DNA of 64,000 nucleotides from Campanula takesimana (lineage: Eukaryota > Streptophyta > Magnoliopsida > Asterales > Campanulaceae), in contig JAOWBW010001919.1 in NCBI GenBank assembly GCA_026119855.1, positions 97,310 through 161,309 on the forward strand. Reading direction: 5' to 3'. Under the pieces are notes generated by a model. The model worked only from the letters and a program-made list of their open reading frames with translations, was not told the DNA's origin and made no database searches. Every line of letters begins with the position of its first letter. Within the stretch, counting starts at the first letter, position 1. Below are positions 33,164-45,171 of this stretch, in pieces. The position numbers and the translations under genes were made by a program.

Positions 33164-34233
33164 ATGGCAAACTCAAAACTTCGGCAACTTCTAACTACAT
33201 ACATGTTCCAGTCTTTGATGAAAATCATTTCGATATATGGAAATTCAGCATTTTGATCCATCTCACCTCAATCGATGAAAGGCTTTATGACACTGTGGTT
33301 TATGGACCTTACATCCCAATGAAAGTGAATCCTAATCCACGCACCAACGCTGGTCAACCTTCTATCAAGAAACCCAAGGAAGAATGGACTGAAGAAGAAA
33401 TCATAAGAGTTGCAAATGATGGGAAAGCAAGAAACATTCTCCTAAGCACTATAAGCACGGCAATAAAACAACAAGTCATGCATTGTGCTACAGCCAATGA
33501 ATTATGGATGCTATTGAAGAGCATATAGAAGGAGACACTGTGTGCAAGGAGAACAAGAGATACGAAGTTCAAAAGAGATTCAACAATTTCTCTCAACTCC
33601 CCGGTGAATCTTTAAGATAGACTTATGAACGATTTTTTGAAATCATTAATCTCTGTATTTCACTTGGAAAGAAGTTCTCCAATAAAGAATTGAATGTTAA
33701 TTTTCTCGCTGCTTTTGGATCAAGATATCCGCAAAAATCTAGCGCTCTTGAAGACGCTGGAACTTTAGATGCTTGGACTCTCAGAAACCTTTACGAAAAC
33801 CTCAAAGTTATGAACTCCAACTTCAGCGTATAAGTGAAACTGAAGGAAAATCTAACTCCATTGCTATGGTGGCGCAAAGAGAGGAAGCACCAGCGCCAGT
33901 TGAGAAAAGCGCAGATCCCAAAATTTCTACTTCTGAGTTATTGGAAATGGATGATGAAGACTTCGCTTTATTTGTGAAGAAATCCCAGAAGTTCAGAAAA
34001 TTCTCAAAACCCAGCTCCTTTAGCAAAGCACAAGGATATACAAGCAGAGCTCCTCCAAAGTTTACAAGGAGCAGTGATTCCAAAAGAAAAGAAGTTCTTG
34101 TTTGTTTTAATTGCAGGAAACCAGGACATTTTGCATCGAGCTGCCCAATTCCCATGTTCGAGTACATGCAGAAAAAGAGAAACCACCCACAAATTCAATC
34201 GTCATAAAGGAATGGTTGCTGAAGAAGAATCTC
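33164..34233 (+). pseudogene. Copia-2 gag, N-terminal part and first zinc knuckle
   Basis: The likely ATG at 33164 is one base out of frame with the body. The body reads VPVFDENHFDIWKFSILIHL, KPKEEWTEEEI and ATANELWMLL, the copia gag core with the conserved W-x-x-W spacing. Frame changes occur near 33175 and 33520, and a stop (TAG) follows at 33616 after GESL. The second half (33773-34207) has an acidic EMDDEDFALFVKK segment and a CX2CX4HX4C knuckle CFNCRKPGHFASSC (about 34110-34150). The sequence is interrupted at 34234 by Gypsy-1 and resumes at 42978 with the acidic TDSEESDEDSDDGLVCLVAK segment. Confidence 0.85.
34229..34233. repeat. Target site duplication of Gypsy-1, left copy (ATCTC)
   Basis: ATCTC directly before TGTCGCGACC; repeated exactly at 42973-42977. 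Confidence 0.95.
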
Positions 34234-36290
34234 TGTCGCGACCCCGACCCCGCGGGCCCGGAGTACGCGAGCTGGACGTTGACTCTAACAAAACTCTAAA
34301 ATAATGAAGATAAAAATTTCCTTTTATACCAAAAGATGATAACACCAAGTTTTGAAATCCAACTTGAACAACAAAATATAAACTAGTATAAGCTCCATAA
34401 GCTTACACCCAAATAATAAAATATACAAATTCTAATGGCGTCAAGTTTGGTACAACTATTCCCAAAAAGGTTACACATTTATGTAATGTAAACCCACCGA
34501 TAACAACTTGCCCCAAAAGCTCAACCCTCGCGACGTCCTCCTCGTGATCAGCGAGTCTAATCCTTTCCTCCTGGGGGGGGGGTTAAAGAAAAACAAAGAT
34601 AAAAGAAAGGGGGTGAGATAAATCTCAATAAGTTACTAATGCAACTACATGACATGCTATGATGCAATAAGCAATAAACAACAATAAATATCACATAGCA
34701 CATAGCAATTATCATTTAACAGATAGCAGCGGAAATAAACAATTAACAAAGGATATTAGCCAAGGTTTCCCAACTGATAAAACCAAATAAAGGTCGCTGC
34801 GCAGCTTCAATAATCAACAATCAACATCTTCATAGTAGCATGAAAGCTTGAAGAGAAAACCCCCGATACCGGAACCAATAACAAAGTAACATGCCACAAA
34901 GGGCGGGAGCCATGCCACAAAGTCATGCTCCAAAACGTGTAGCTAGAATACTCACAAAAGGAGCTAGCTCATCCCATCCAAGGCCAATCTGGATGAGGAA
35001 ACAAGGACCAATGGGCGATGCTATACTGGACTTGGCTTGAGCCATTATAGCATTATCCATTGTCTGACTCGAACACAAATAACCAGCTGGACTCTCAAAT
35101 AAATGCTAAGTAATAAATACTAGCTCGATAAACAACCAAAGGTTCCAAAGTAGGGAACCATTCCAAATAGATCACCACAAAGGTAAACCAATCCAAACAA
35201 CACATCATAATATGTCAAACATTCTCAAAATGATATTTAATCAATTTCCATATCATATTTATTCACAAAGGAACCAATTCCAATTAATAAGGTGTTCCAC
35301 GATGTTAACTTAAGTTAATTTGAGTGAATAAACTTAAACTAGTAAGCCACGTAGTCTTAAACAAGCAAAAGACAAATTTCAGAACAGGCGGGCGGGCGGG
35401 CGCCTGGAAGGGGTCGGGCGGGCGCTCATTCCAACAGAAGGTTGGCAACGGGAAAAAGGGCGGGTAGGCGGGCGCCTGGCTCAAGTCGGGCGGGCGCCTG
35501 GTCTGCCTTCAGGCCAGGAAACAGAGCTGGGTTTCGCCATTTTCGAACCAAAACCAAAGTTCTCACAAGACAACACGCCCAACTTGATCCCCGAAGTACC
35601 CAAACAACATCTAACTAAAAGGGGACCTAAATAACACCATTTATCAACCAAAATCAATATTTAATCCCAACATTCATAACAATCACCAAAAACAACAATA
35701 AATTCCAAATAAATTCTAAACCTTCACAAATCATCAAATAACCACTTCAAAGCTTCATATATCATCATACAAAATGAGGATGAACAATTTTAGCATATAA
35801 TGGGGGAAAAGCAACTTACTTGAACTTTCTCAAAGATGACGGAATTCAAATATTTTTAGTTCTACGCGATCCTATCGACGATCTAAACACATTTCATAAC
35901 ATGAGAAATAAGAAAAGATGAGAGGAAGGGGATGAAAATGAAGAGAGAAGGGAGAAAAGAAACTTACCCACCAATGAGAGAGAGAGAGAGAGAGCTGGGA
36001 ATGGGAAATGAGGGAGAGGGTGAGGGAGAAGAGGGGAGTAGGGACGGAGTAGGAAAAGGATTATTCAAAAACTTACACTTAGGCCCCCTCACTCTACTAA
36101 CAAATAACCCAATTAACCCCTCTAACCAATAATTCCCTACTATCCACTTAACACAATATCAACCAAATAATGCTAGGCACAATTTAACATTATGAGATAT
36201 AAAATGCGCACATAAACAATTAAATCAAATAAATAAATAAATAATTATTTATTTATCAATAAAACAGAGACGGGTTTTCGGGTCGTGACA
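34234..36290 (-). repeat. Gypsy-1 3' LTR (left copy)
   Basis: 2057 bp from TGTCGCGACC to GGTCGTGACA. It contains CpG-rich repeats GGCGGGCGCCTGG (35385-35510), a GA tract near 35970 and the CACTTAGGCCCCCTC box. It differs from the right copy at only a few positions. Confidence 0.95.
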
Positions 36291-36306
36291 TTCACTCCCC
36301 CTTAAA
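36291..36306 (-). promoter_or_regulatory. Polypurine tract of Gypsy-1
   Basis: On the minus strand TTTAAGGGGGAGTGAA abuts the LTR start TGTCACGACC. Confidence 0.85.
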
Positions 36307-36368
36307 GAAAATTCGACCCGAATTTTAACGAGACTTACCCGAATTAAAAAGCCACGGATATTTCCTCT

Positions 36369-37394
36369 CTATCTCATCTCGAAGCTCCCAAGTCGATTCC
36401 TCAACATTGTGATTCTTCCAAAGGACTCTAACCACGCAATGCTCTTGTTCCTCAACTCTTGGACCTTGAAATCAAGAATCCGAACTGGTCGTTCCTCGTA
36501 GGTCATATCAGGCTCAATATCCTCCGGCACCCTCGGTAACACGTGAGATGGATCATGAACATACTTCCGAAGCATAGAAACGTGAAAAACGTTATGTAAC
36601 CGGTCTAAAGATGGTGGTAACGCAAGTCGATACGCAAGATGTCCCACCTTTCCCAGAATCTCAAACGGACCTATAAACATTGGAGCCAATTTTCCTTTCT
36701 TCCCGAACCTTCGAATACCCACCTTCGGAGATACTTTCAAGAACACAAAATCACCGGTCTGAAAACTAAGATCTTGCCTTCGGTTATCTGCATAGCTCTT
36801 CTGTCGACTCTGGGCTGTTTTCAATCGATCCCGGATAACTCTAACTTTCTCAACTGAATCCTGGAGTAAATCAATACCCACTATCTTCGCTTTACCGACC
36901 TCATCCCAACAGATAGGCGATCTACATTTTCTCCCATATAAGGCCTCATAAGGTGCCATCTCGATACTAGCCTGATAACTGTTGTTGTAAGAGAATTCCA
37001 CTAATGGTAAATGTCTATCCCAAGAATCAGAAAAGTCTATCGAACAGGCTCGCAACATATCCTCCAAAATCTGAATGGTCCTCTCGGATTGACCATCGGT
37101 ATGAGGGTGAAAAGCTGTGCTGAATCGCAAATCTGTACCCAAAGCTTCCTGAAACGCCTTCCAGAATCTAGAAGTAAACCACGGGTCTCGATCTGACACA
37201 ATGCTAACAGGAACACCATGCAATCTCACAATCTCATCAATGTAAAGGGTCGCAAGATTTTCCATCGAGTACCTGATATCAATCGGTAAGAAATGGCCAC
37301 TCTTGGTCAATCTATCCACGATCACCCAAACACTGTCATACTTCCTACAGGTACGAGGTAGTCCCGTAACGAAATCCATAGTCACATGCTCTCA
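36369..37394 (-). pseudogene. Gypsy-1 integrase core and chromodomain-like tail, broken
   Basis: Minus strand. The integrase core has DFVTGLPRT, the SDRDPWFTSRFW block (Arg in Gypsy-2) and HTDGQSERTIQ with the catalytic glutamate, so the DDE triad can be followed. The region continues through the GPFEILGKVG (GPY/F) module and FHVSMLRKYVHDPSHVL to a tail PVRILDFKVQELRNKSIA. In Gypsy-2 the tail continues as a chromodomain-like VLWKNHNVEESTWE block. In Gypsy-1 one missing base near 36433 shifts the last 30 residues. A TGA replaces a conserved Trp codon at 37392-37394, separating this stretch from the upstream integrase zinc-binding part. The tail probably directs integration to heterochromatin in active relatives. 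Confidence 0.92.
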
Positions 37395-38250
37395 TTTCCA
37401 TTCCGGAATCTCTAACGGCTGAAGTAGTCCTGCGGGTCTCTGATGCTCGGCATTGACCTGCTGACAAGTTAAACATTTCGAAATATACTCGGCTATTTCC
37501 CTCTTCATGTTGTTCCACCAAAAGTGTTGTTTCAAATTTTGATACATCTTCGTACTACCCGGATGAATAGTATATCTCGATTTGTGACCCTCATCTAAAA
37601 CTTGCCTCTTTATTCCACCAACATCGGGTACGCACAAACGACCACGGAAAGTCAACACCCCATTCGAACTCATAGAAAAATCCTCGAAGTTCTTTTCCTT
37701 CATTTTACTCATTACTTTCACTAACTCGGGATCTTCTTTTTGAGCTTCTTTTATCCTCTGAATTAGGGTCGGAGATACCCTAATATTCGCAAAAATAGCC
37801 CCATGAATCGATTCACGAGGACACCAATCTCGAACATCCTCAAGCATTTTCCACTCTCGAACCATCATCGAGGCCACATAAGACTTTCTACTAATCGCAT
37901 CGGCTACCACATTTGCCTTCCCCGGATGATAAGAAATCGTACAATCATAGTCCTTTAAAAGTTCCATCCATCGACGCTGCCGGTTGTTCAATTCTTTTTG
38001 AGAGAAGAGGTATTTCAAACTCTTGCGATCCGTGAAAATCTCGAACTTTGTCCCGTAAAGATAGTGCTTCCACTTATGAAGAGCAAATACAATAGCCGCT
38101 AACTCTATGTCGTGAGTAGGATAATTCTGTTCACTCGGTCTCAACTTCCTCGAAGCATACGCAGTCACTTTCCCATTCTGCATCAAAACACAACCCAAAC
38201 CCTCTTTTGAAGCATCACTGTAAATCACTAAATCGTCATTTCCATTGGTA
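37395..38250 (-). pseudogene. Gypsy-1 RNase H and integrase N-terminal domain
   Basis: Minus strand, open from 38228 to 37392. The RNase H part starts IYSDASKEGLGCVLMQ and has the conserved HDIELAAIVFALHKW, FTDRKSLKYL and VVADAISRK blocks (Asp-Glu-Asp-Asp residues present). The integrase zinc-binding domain follows with H-x-H in GHKSRYTIHPGSTKMY and C-x-x-C in CLTCQQV. The junction with reverse transcriptase is broken by a one-base loss near 38242. RNase H would remove the RNA strand during reverse transcription. Ends in the TGA noted for the integrase core. Confidence 0.9.
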
Positions 38251-38860
38251 ACGCAAGAATAGGAGCCGTAGTTAATCTCTTCTTTAATTCATCAAAGCTG
38301 CTTTGACATTTTTCACTCCACACAAACGGTACATCCTTTCGGGTCAACTGAGTCATCGGAGTAGCAATCCCCGAAAACCCTTCTATAAACCTTCTGTAAT
38401 ACCCGGCTAAACCCAGAAAACTTCTGATCTCGTTCACTGACTCGGGTCTCTTCCAATCCACTATGGCTTCTATCTTTGAAGGATCCACAGAAATCCCATC
38501 TTTAGAAATAACATGACCCAGAAATGAAACCTTCTCGAGCCAAAATTCGCATTTACTAAACTTCGCAAACAACTGCTCCTCTGCAAGAACTGATAAAACT
38601 GTCCTCAAGTGTTGCTCGTGCTCCTCTCGAGATTTAGAGTAGACAAGAATGTCGTCGATGAAGACCACCACGAACGAATCAAGATAAGGATGGAAAACCC
38701 GGTTCATCAAATCCATAAACACGGCAGGCGCGTTAGTCAATCCAAACGGCATAACCAAGAACTCATAATGACCATAGCGAGTGCGAAAGGCAGTCTTCGG
38801 AATATCCTCCGATCGAATCTTAAACTGATGGTACCCACTCCTCAAATCAAGTTTAGAAAA
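38228..38860 (-). pseudogene. Gypsy-1 reverse transcriptase, palm and thumb
   Basis: Minus strand, 205 residues open from 38845. It contains RSGYHQFKIRSEDIPKTAF, YGHYEFLVMPFGLTNAPAVF and the catalytic VFIDDILVYS (the YxDD box in the form FIDD), followed by SFLGHVISKDGISVDPSKI and the LGLAGYYRRFI thumb block. The upstream fingers are in another frame; the break is one base lost in an A run at 38857-38861 (plus strand). Only the two frames together give a whole polymerase. Confidence 0.92.
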
Positions 38861-40797
38861 ACAACTGAGCCTTGAAGCTGATCAAATAAATCATCAATGT
38901 GAGGTAGGGGATACTTGTTCTTCACTGTAACCTGATTCAACTTTCGGTAATCAATACACAATCTCAAAGAACCGTTTTTCTTCCGCACAAACAAAACCGG
39001 TGCTCCCCACGGAGAAACACTAGGGCGGATAAACCCTCGATCAAGCAACTCTTGCAACTGAACCTTTAGTTCCGTCAACTCTACGGGAGCCAACCTATAC
39101 GGTGCCTTTGAAATCGGAGCTGTACCCGGCAAAAGATCTATACAAAATTCTATCTCACGATCGGGAGGCATATTATATTCAGAAGAGAAAACATCGGGAA
39201 ATTCTCTAACTACCCGAACACTCTCCAAACTAGGGGATTCTTTCCTAGTATCAAGCACACTAGCCAAGTACCCCTCACAACCACGATGCAATAATCTCCT
39301 AGCTTTCACATAAGAAATCATACGAATATTTCTACCCAAAGGCATAGCCTCAAAAGTAAACTTAGGCACATCAGGGATGGAAAAATTAATGACCTTTCTA
39401 CGACAATCAACAGAAGCATGAAACTTGCTCAACCAATCCATACCCAAAATAACATCAAAATCTTGAATCGGGAGGACAACCAAGTCCGCACACAAGACAC
39501 GACCACATATAAGCACGTCACAAGCACGAAAGACTTTATCAGTCACCAAACACTCTCCCATAGGAGTTGACACCTCTAACACATAGGGCAAAGACTCAGA
39601 TGCAGAATTTAGTAAAGAAGCAAATTGCACAGAAATGTAAGAATGAGATGATCCTGGGTCTACTAACGTACGCGCGCTCACATTAGATATAGAAACAATA
39701 CCTCCAATCACTGAGGGATCATCTGCATGATGCTGATTCATTGCAAACACTTTTCCTTGGACCTTGGCCTTTCCCGTAGCATCCCTTTTCTGACCCTGTG
39801 GAGCCCCAGCTCCTACCCCAGTCGGTTGACCTCTGAATCTCGGGCAATCCTTCGCAAAATGCCCCAACTGGCCACAGTTAATACATTTCCCTTGTTTCTT
39901 CCAACACTGGTCCTCCGAGTGTCCTCCCCTTTGGCAATATGAACAGAGTCTCCTATTTTGGTTCCCTTGGTTCCCGGCAGTAGTACCCGGGTTCCTTGGG
40001 ATCGGTTGCCCTCGGAACTGAGATTGTCCCCCAAAGTTACCTCGGTTATCAATCCTTGGTTGTGACTTGCTCTGCGCCCCTTGCTTACTCGGGTTAGCTA
40101 CCTCGGTCTTCCTCTTATGCTCCCCTATATCTTGCTCAATCAAATAGGCTCGGTCCACCGCATCCTGATAAGTTTGAATCCTCTGGGCTATAAGCTGAGT
40201 CCGAATAGAAGTCTTCAAACCCCGGATGAATCTCATAGCTTTCTGTTCTTCGGTCCTCACAAGATAGTCACAATACCGGGCTACTTCTGTGAACTTAGCC
40301 GAGTACTGAGCTATAGACAACAAACCTTGCTCCAAGTTGAGAAGCTCGATCTCCTTTCGGTTTTGATCCACTACCGGAATGAAATGCTCTTTGAACTTCC
40401 GCACAAACAATTCCCATGCATACACTGTATGGGTATCATCCCAACTCGCCTTAACTCCTTTCCACCAATGCTCGGCGGCCCCAACTAATTTATAAGCCGC
40501 AAACCGGACCCTATCCTTGTCCGTACACCCAAACACATCATAAATTTTCTCCATAGACTCAACCCATAGTTCGGCCTTCTTCACATCGGGCTCACCATCG
40601 AACTCTGCCGGTTTCAGTTTCAAGAATTGCTCCAAACCATATCGGGGTGGTGGTGCTTTCTCTACTCTCGGTCCTTGGTCATGAATTGCCTTCATGGCCG
40701 CCTCAAACATGCCTTGGAACATAGCACGGTTCTCTTCCCGAAGATCATTCTGATTCTGAGCCCCACTAGAACCTTCACCCGTTCTTCTTCTAGCCAT
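38842..40797 (-). pseudogene. Gypsy-1 gag, protease and reverse transcriptase fingers
   Basis: Minus strand, 651 residues from ATG at 40797. The start is the first ATG after the LTR and PBS. Gag core lies at about residues 65-190 (FRLKPAEF-like KLKPAEFDGE, then AAYKLVGAAEHWWKG). Two CCHC knuckles follow at about residues 283-317 (CSYCQRGGHSEDQC and CINCGQLGHFAKDC). The protease has the active-site block TLVDPGSSHSYIS near residue 379 and ILGMDWL near 450; Asp-Pro-Gly replaces the more common Asp-Ser/Thr-Gly. Reverse transcriptase fingers begin near residue 560 (SPWGAPVLFVRKKNGSLRL, CIDYRKLNQVTVKNKYPLP). The frame fails at residue 647 by a one-base loss. Gag would build the particle, the protease would mature the polyprotein. 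Confidence 0.95.
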
Positions 40798-40903
40798 TGA
40801 GAATAATTACCTACATAAAACATCAATCGTTACTCACTCCGAACACAACTACCCTCCTAGGTCATACTAGTCTACCTAGACTTATACTTAGAGCTAAACC
40901 ATA

Positions 40904-40915
40904 GCTCTGATACCA
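40904..40915 (-). promoter_or_regulatory. Primer-binding site of Gypsy-1 (initiator-Met type)
   Basis: TGGTATCAGAGC on the minus strand, two bases inside the 5' LTR. Same site as in Copia-2. Confidence 0.95.
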
Positions 40916-40917
40916 AC

Positions 40918-42972
40918 TGTCGCGACCCCGACCCCGCGGGCCCGGAGTACGCGAGCTGGACGTCGACTCTAACAAAACTCTAAAATAATGAAGATAAAAA
41001 TTTCCTTTTATACCAAAAGATGATACACCAAGTTTTGAAATCCAACTTGAACAACAAAATATAAACTAGTATAAGCTCCATAAGCTTACACCCAAAATAA
41101 TAAAATATACAAATTCTAATGACGTCAAGTTTGGTACAACTATTCCCAAAAAGGTTACACATTTATGTAATGTAAACCCACCGATAACAACTTGCCCCAA
41201 AAGCTCAACCCTCGCGACGTCCTCCTCGTGATCAGCGAGTCTAATCCTTTCCTCCTAGGGGGGGGGTTAAGGAAAAACAAAGATAAAAGAAAGGGGGTGA
41301 GATAAATCTCAATAAGTTACTAATGCAACTACATGACATGCTATGATGCAATAAGCAATAAACAACAATAAATATCACATAGCACATAGCAATTATCATT
41401 TAACAGATAGCAGCGGAAATAAACAATTAACAAAGGATATTAGCCAAGGTTTCCCAACTGATAAAACCAAATAAAGGTCGCTGCGCAGCTTCAATAATCA
41501 ACAATCAACATCTTCATAGTAGCATGAAATCTTGAAGAGAAAACCCCCGGTACCGGAACCAATAACAAAGTAACATGCCACAAAGGGCGGGAGCCATGCC
41601 ACAAAGTCATGCTCCAAAACGTGTAGCTAGAATACTCACAAAAGGAGCTAGCTCATCCCATCCAAGGCCAATCTGGATGAGGAAACAAGGACCAATGGGC
41701 GATGCTATACTGGACTTGGCTTGAGCCATTATAGCATTATCCATTGCCTGACTCGAACACAAATAACCAGCTGGACTCTCAAATAAATGCAAAGTAATAA
41801 ATACTATCTCTATAAACAACCAAAGGTTCCAAAGTAGGGAACCATTCCAAATAGATCACCACAAAGGTAAACCAATCCAAACAACACATCATAATATGTC
41901 AAACATTCTCAAAACGATATTTAATCAATTTCCATATCATATTTATTCACAAAGGAACCAATTCCAATTAATAAGGTGTTCCACGATGTTAACTTAAGTT
42001 AATTTGAGTGAATAAACTTAAACTAGTAAGCCACGTAGTCCTAAACAAGCAAAAGACATATTTCAGAACAGGCGGGCGGGCGGGCGCCTGGAAAGGGTCG
42101 GGCGGGCGCTCATTCCAACAGAAGGTTGGCAACGGGAAAAAGGGCGGGTAGGCGGGCGCCTGGCTCAAGTCGGGCGGGCGCCTGGTCTGCCTTCAGGCCG
42201 GGAAACAGAGCTGGGTTTCGCCATTTTCGAACCAAAACCAAATTTCTCACAAGACAACACTCCCAACTTGATCCCCAAAGTACCCAAACAACATCTAACT
42301 AAAAGGGGACCTAAATAACACCATTTATCAACCAAAATCAAGATTTAATCCCAATATTCATAACAATCACCAAAAACAACAATAAATTCCAAATAAATTC
42401 TAAACCTTCACAAATCATCAAATAACCACTTCAAAGCTTCATATATCATCATACAAAATGAGGATGAACAATTTTAGCATATAATGGGGGAAAATCAACT
42501 TACTTGAACTTTCTCAAAGATGACGGAATTCAAATATTTTTAGCACCCTACGATCCTATCGACGATCTAAACACATTTCATAACATGAGAAATAAGAAAA
42601 GATGAGAGGAAGGGGATGAAAATGAAGAGAGATGGGAGAGAAGAAACTTACCCACCAATGAGAGAGAGAGAGAGAGCTGGGAATGGGAAATGAGGGAGAG
42701 GGTGAGGGAGAAGAGGGGAGTAGGGAGGGAGTAGGAAAAGGATTATTCAAAAACTTACACTTAGGCCCCCTCACTCTACTAACAAATAACCCAATTAACC
42801 CCTCTAAACAATAATTCCCTACTATCCACTTAACACAATATCAACCAAATAATGCTAGGCACAATTTAACATTATGAGATATAAAATGCGCACATAAACA
42901 ATTAAATCAAATAAATAAATAAATAATTAATTATTTATCAATAAAACAGAGACGGGTTTTCGGGTCGTGACA
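40918..42972 (-). repeat. Gypsy-1 5' LTR (right copy)
   Basis: 2055 bp with the same ends as the left copy. Differences from it are few single-base changes and indels, indicating a young insertion. It acts as the promoter LTR for the minus strand. Confidence 0.95.
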
Positions 42973-42977
42973 ATCTC
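42973..42977. repeat. Target site duplication of Gypsy-1, right copy (ATCTC)
   Basis: Exact match to 34229-34233; the Copia-2 gag frame resumes here. Confidence 0.95.
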
Positions 42978-43111
42978 CATCAACTGAGCGCAATACATAG
43001 ATTGAAACAGACTCGGAAGAAAGCGATGAAGATTCTGATGATGGACTCGTGTGCTTGGTGGCCAAGATGATGAAGTCAATGCTTATGATTCAGATGATGA
43101 CTACTCCAAAG

Positions 43112-43966
43112 TAGGGATGGCAATTCTACCGAACCCGCCTGAACCCGACATAGTTCCGACCCGAAACGGGTGGGTTTGGTAGGCAGTTTTTAAAACTCGG
43201 CGAGTTCGGGTCCGGGTTCGGTAAGACAGGCAAACCCGCCTAACCCGAACCGACCCGGGATAATACTCCATTTATATGTTTTTGCTATGATGCCCTAATG
43301 ACATTAATCTTTTTTCCTTAGGGCGCAATAGCACAACAGATCAGCGGCGCTCAATTCCTCTCCGCACTCCATCCTTTTTCCTTTCCGCTTCGCTTCGTCT
43401 TTTACCAAAAAATCTTGGTGCTTGATTTGGATGTTTTCACTTGATCACCTCTCTCTCTTTCTTCTCTCTCTACTCTGTTATCAATCATTCTCAATTTGAA
43501 AGAGGGTAAAAAAAAATCTCAAATCTCAATTGGGTTTATCATATCCCCATAGAAATTGTGTTCTAACTCATGGCCTCAAACCGTGTGGATGTAATGGCAG
43601 CAGTAGATTGTTTGAATTTCTTCAACCTGCAGAAAAGAAAAACAATTTTCCCATGTTTCAAATCTAAAGATGTCTGCAGGTTAGTTCGTATGGAGTACAT
43701 GTGTAGTTCTAAGGTCTAGTACGAAAGCAAAATTACACTGAAAAAGCACATTAATCCATCTTTACCGCTTATTTCTCAAATCTCTAGCTTTTTCATATCA
43801 CAATTGTCCTATTTGAGAATTAGGGTTCACGTAAGTGCTGGTCGGGCTGGGTCGGAACGGGTTTGCCTCCTTACGGGTCGGGCCGGGTTCAGAACACAAC
43901 ATTACATACGCGGGTCGGGTTCGGAGATGCTAAACCCGGCCCGAACCTGACCCGTTGCCATCCCTA
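43112..43966. mobile_element. hAT-2: non-autonomous hAT element in Copia-2
   Basis: 855 bp with ends TAGGGATGGCAATTCTACCG and inverse (TAGGGATGGCAACGGGTCAG), flanked by an exact 8-bp duplication CTCCAAAG (43104-43111 and 43967-43974). Sub-terminal CCCGACCCG/CGGGTCGGG repeats are numerous. Its first 20 bases match hAT-1 with two changes, so both belong to one family. No transposase. Confidence 0.95.
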
Positions 43967-43974
43967 CTCCAAAG

Positions 43975-45122
43975 ATGTTCCTCATATAAATGTCTTGAAT
44001 AAACCTATCAATAAATCTACAGGTTTTCAAGAAGTGAAAAAGAAGAAAGCACCAACCATCAACGAGCTCATTGAACAAGGATGTCTTACTCCAGCTCAAA
44101 GCGATGGTGGATTGTTATTTGCTAGATGTGATCTGAGCGCAAGAAGCAAGCTCAGAAAAGGCAACTACATCAAACCACAAGTTGAACCAATTCCAAAAAT
44201 CAATCATGATGAGGACATTGAAAAGCAAGAAAAGTTGTTCAAAGAGGTTGAAAAGGTAATCAGTCGATTTAGTGATATGAAGGAAGCTTTAGCACTATCA
44301 TGTGATGAATTTCCCAGCTTAAGACCGAGAAATCTCTTCTAAAATCTGAACTCACCCTACTTAAGGAACAGATAAAGAGCATGACTCCTCTAACTGTTAA
44401 AAACACCTATCTAACAGAACAGAACTCTATACTTAAAGTTCAAAATGATGAATTGGTTGCTCAAATTACTGATCTTAAAAAGATTACAAATGAGTGGTCC
44501 AATTCTCGTGTCACTATGGATAGTATCTTTGAGTCCCAAAAAGCTAGTGGTGATAAAAGCGGCTTAGGATTCACTTCAACTAGTGACAACTTTAAGTGTG
44601 AGGTCTGCGCTGAAAGAGAAAGTGAATTTACACCTCAGCAAACTTGTGAAATTCCCAAGGAAAAACATTCTATTTCAATGGGTAAAAAACAGGAACCAGT
44701 CAAGAGACAAACATTCCATTATGTCTACCCAACGAAACAATTTGCGAAAGCTAAAGAGAAGGAAGTAGCTACAGATGAATCTTCCTCTAGCAAAATAATT
44801 CTTGAAACAAGGCGCGCTCCTTCTATGAGCGAACATTATGCGCTTAGGAGCCATGCGCATCAACGCCATGCGCTCCTAGCCCTATACGCACTCCTAGAAA
44901 AAGCGCACCAAAATTTCAAAAGAAAAATTTTGTTAAGGAAAATTCATCTGACCCAAAGAAGAATGCTATCCCTGAAAACTCACATGATTAGTGGCTTTCA
45001 TCATTGTTCTATTTGTGATTGTTCTGGACACAAGGCCGTGGAATGCCTTTTGAGATTCACTTCCAATGCCAAAGGACTTAAAAATCCTAAGGTCAAGCAA
45101 GAGTGGGTCGTCAAAAGTTGCT
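43975..45122 (+). pseudogene. Copia-2 gag C-terminal extension and second zinc knuckle
   Basis: After hAT-2 the frame gives VPHINVLNKPINKSTGF, then a long charged part with coiled-coil character (about 44050-44560), broken by a stop near 44340. A second CX2CX4HX4C knuckle, CSICDCSGHKAVEC, lies at about 45007-45048, before a stop at 45122. Long post-knuckle extensions are common in Sirevirus-like gag. The segment between 44800 and 44900 is an odd repeat rich in Ala, His and Arg (GCGC-rich). Confidence 0.75.
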
Positions 45123-45171
45123 AACTCTGGGACCCAAAAACGAATAAAGGGGACCTGCTTAAATGTCTATA

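Larger units (their letters stand above)
34234..42972 (-). mobile_element. Gypsy-1: complete Tekay-like Ty3/gypsy element, coding sequence broken
   Basis: 8739 bp with two full LTRs, exact 5-bp target duplications (ATCTC), PBS and polypurine tract. On the minus strand the order is gag, protease, reverse transcriptase, RNase H, integrase and a chromodomain-like tail, the order of chromoviruses; the LTR length and tail suggest the Tekay lineage. The structure is intact, but pol carries at least three single-base shifts and one nonsense codon. It is inserted in the gag of Copia-2. Confidence 0.95.

Noticed and set aside
43863..43974. Start of a gag frame inside hAT-2
   Set aside because: The frame runs by chance from the end of the transposon into Copia-2 gag; only the part after 43975 is gag.
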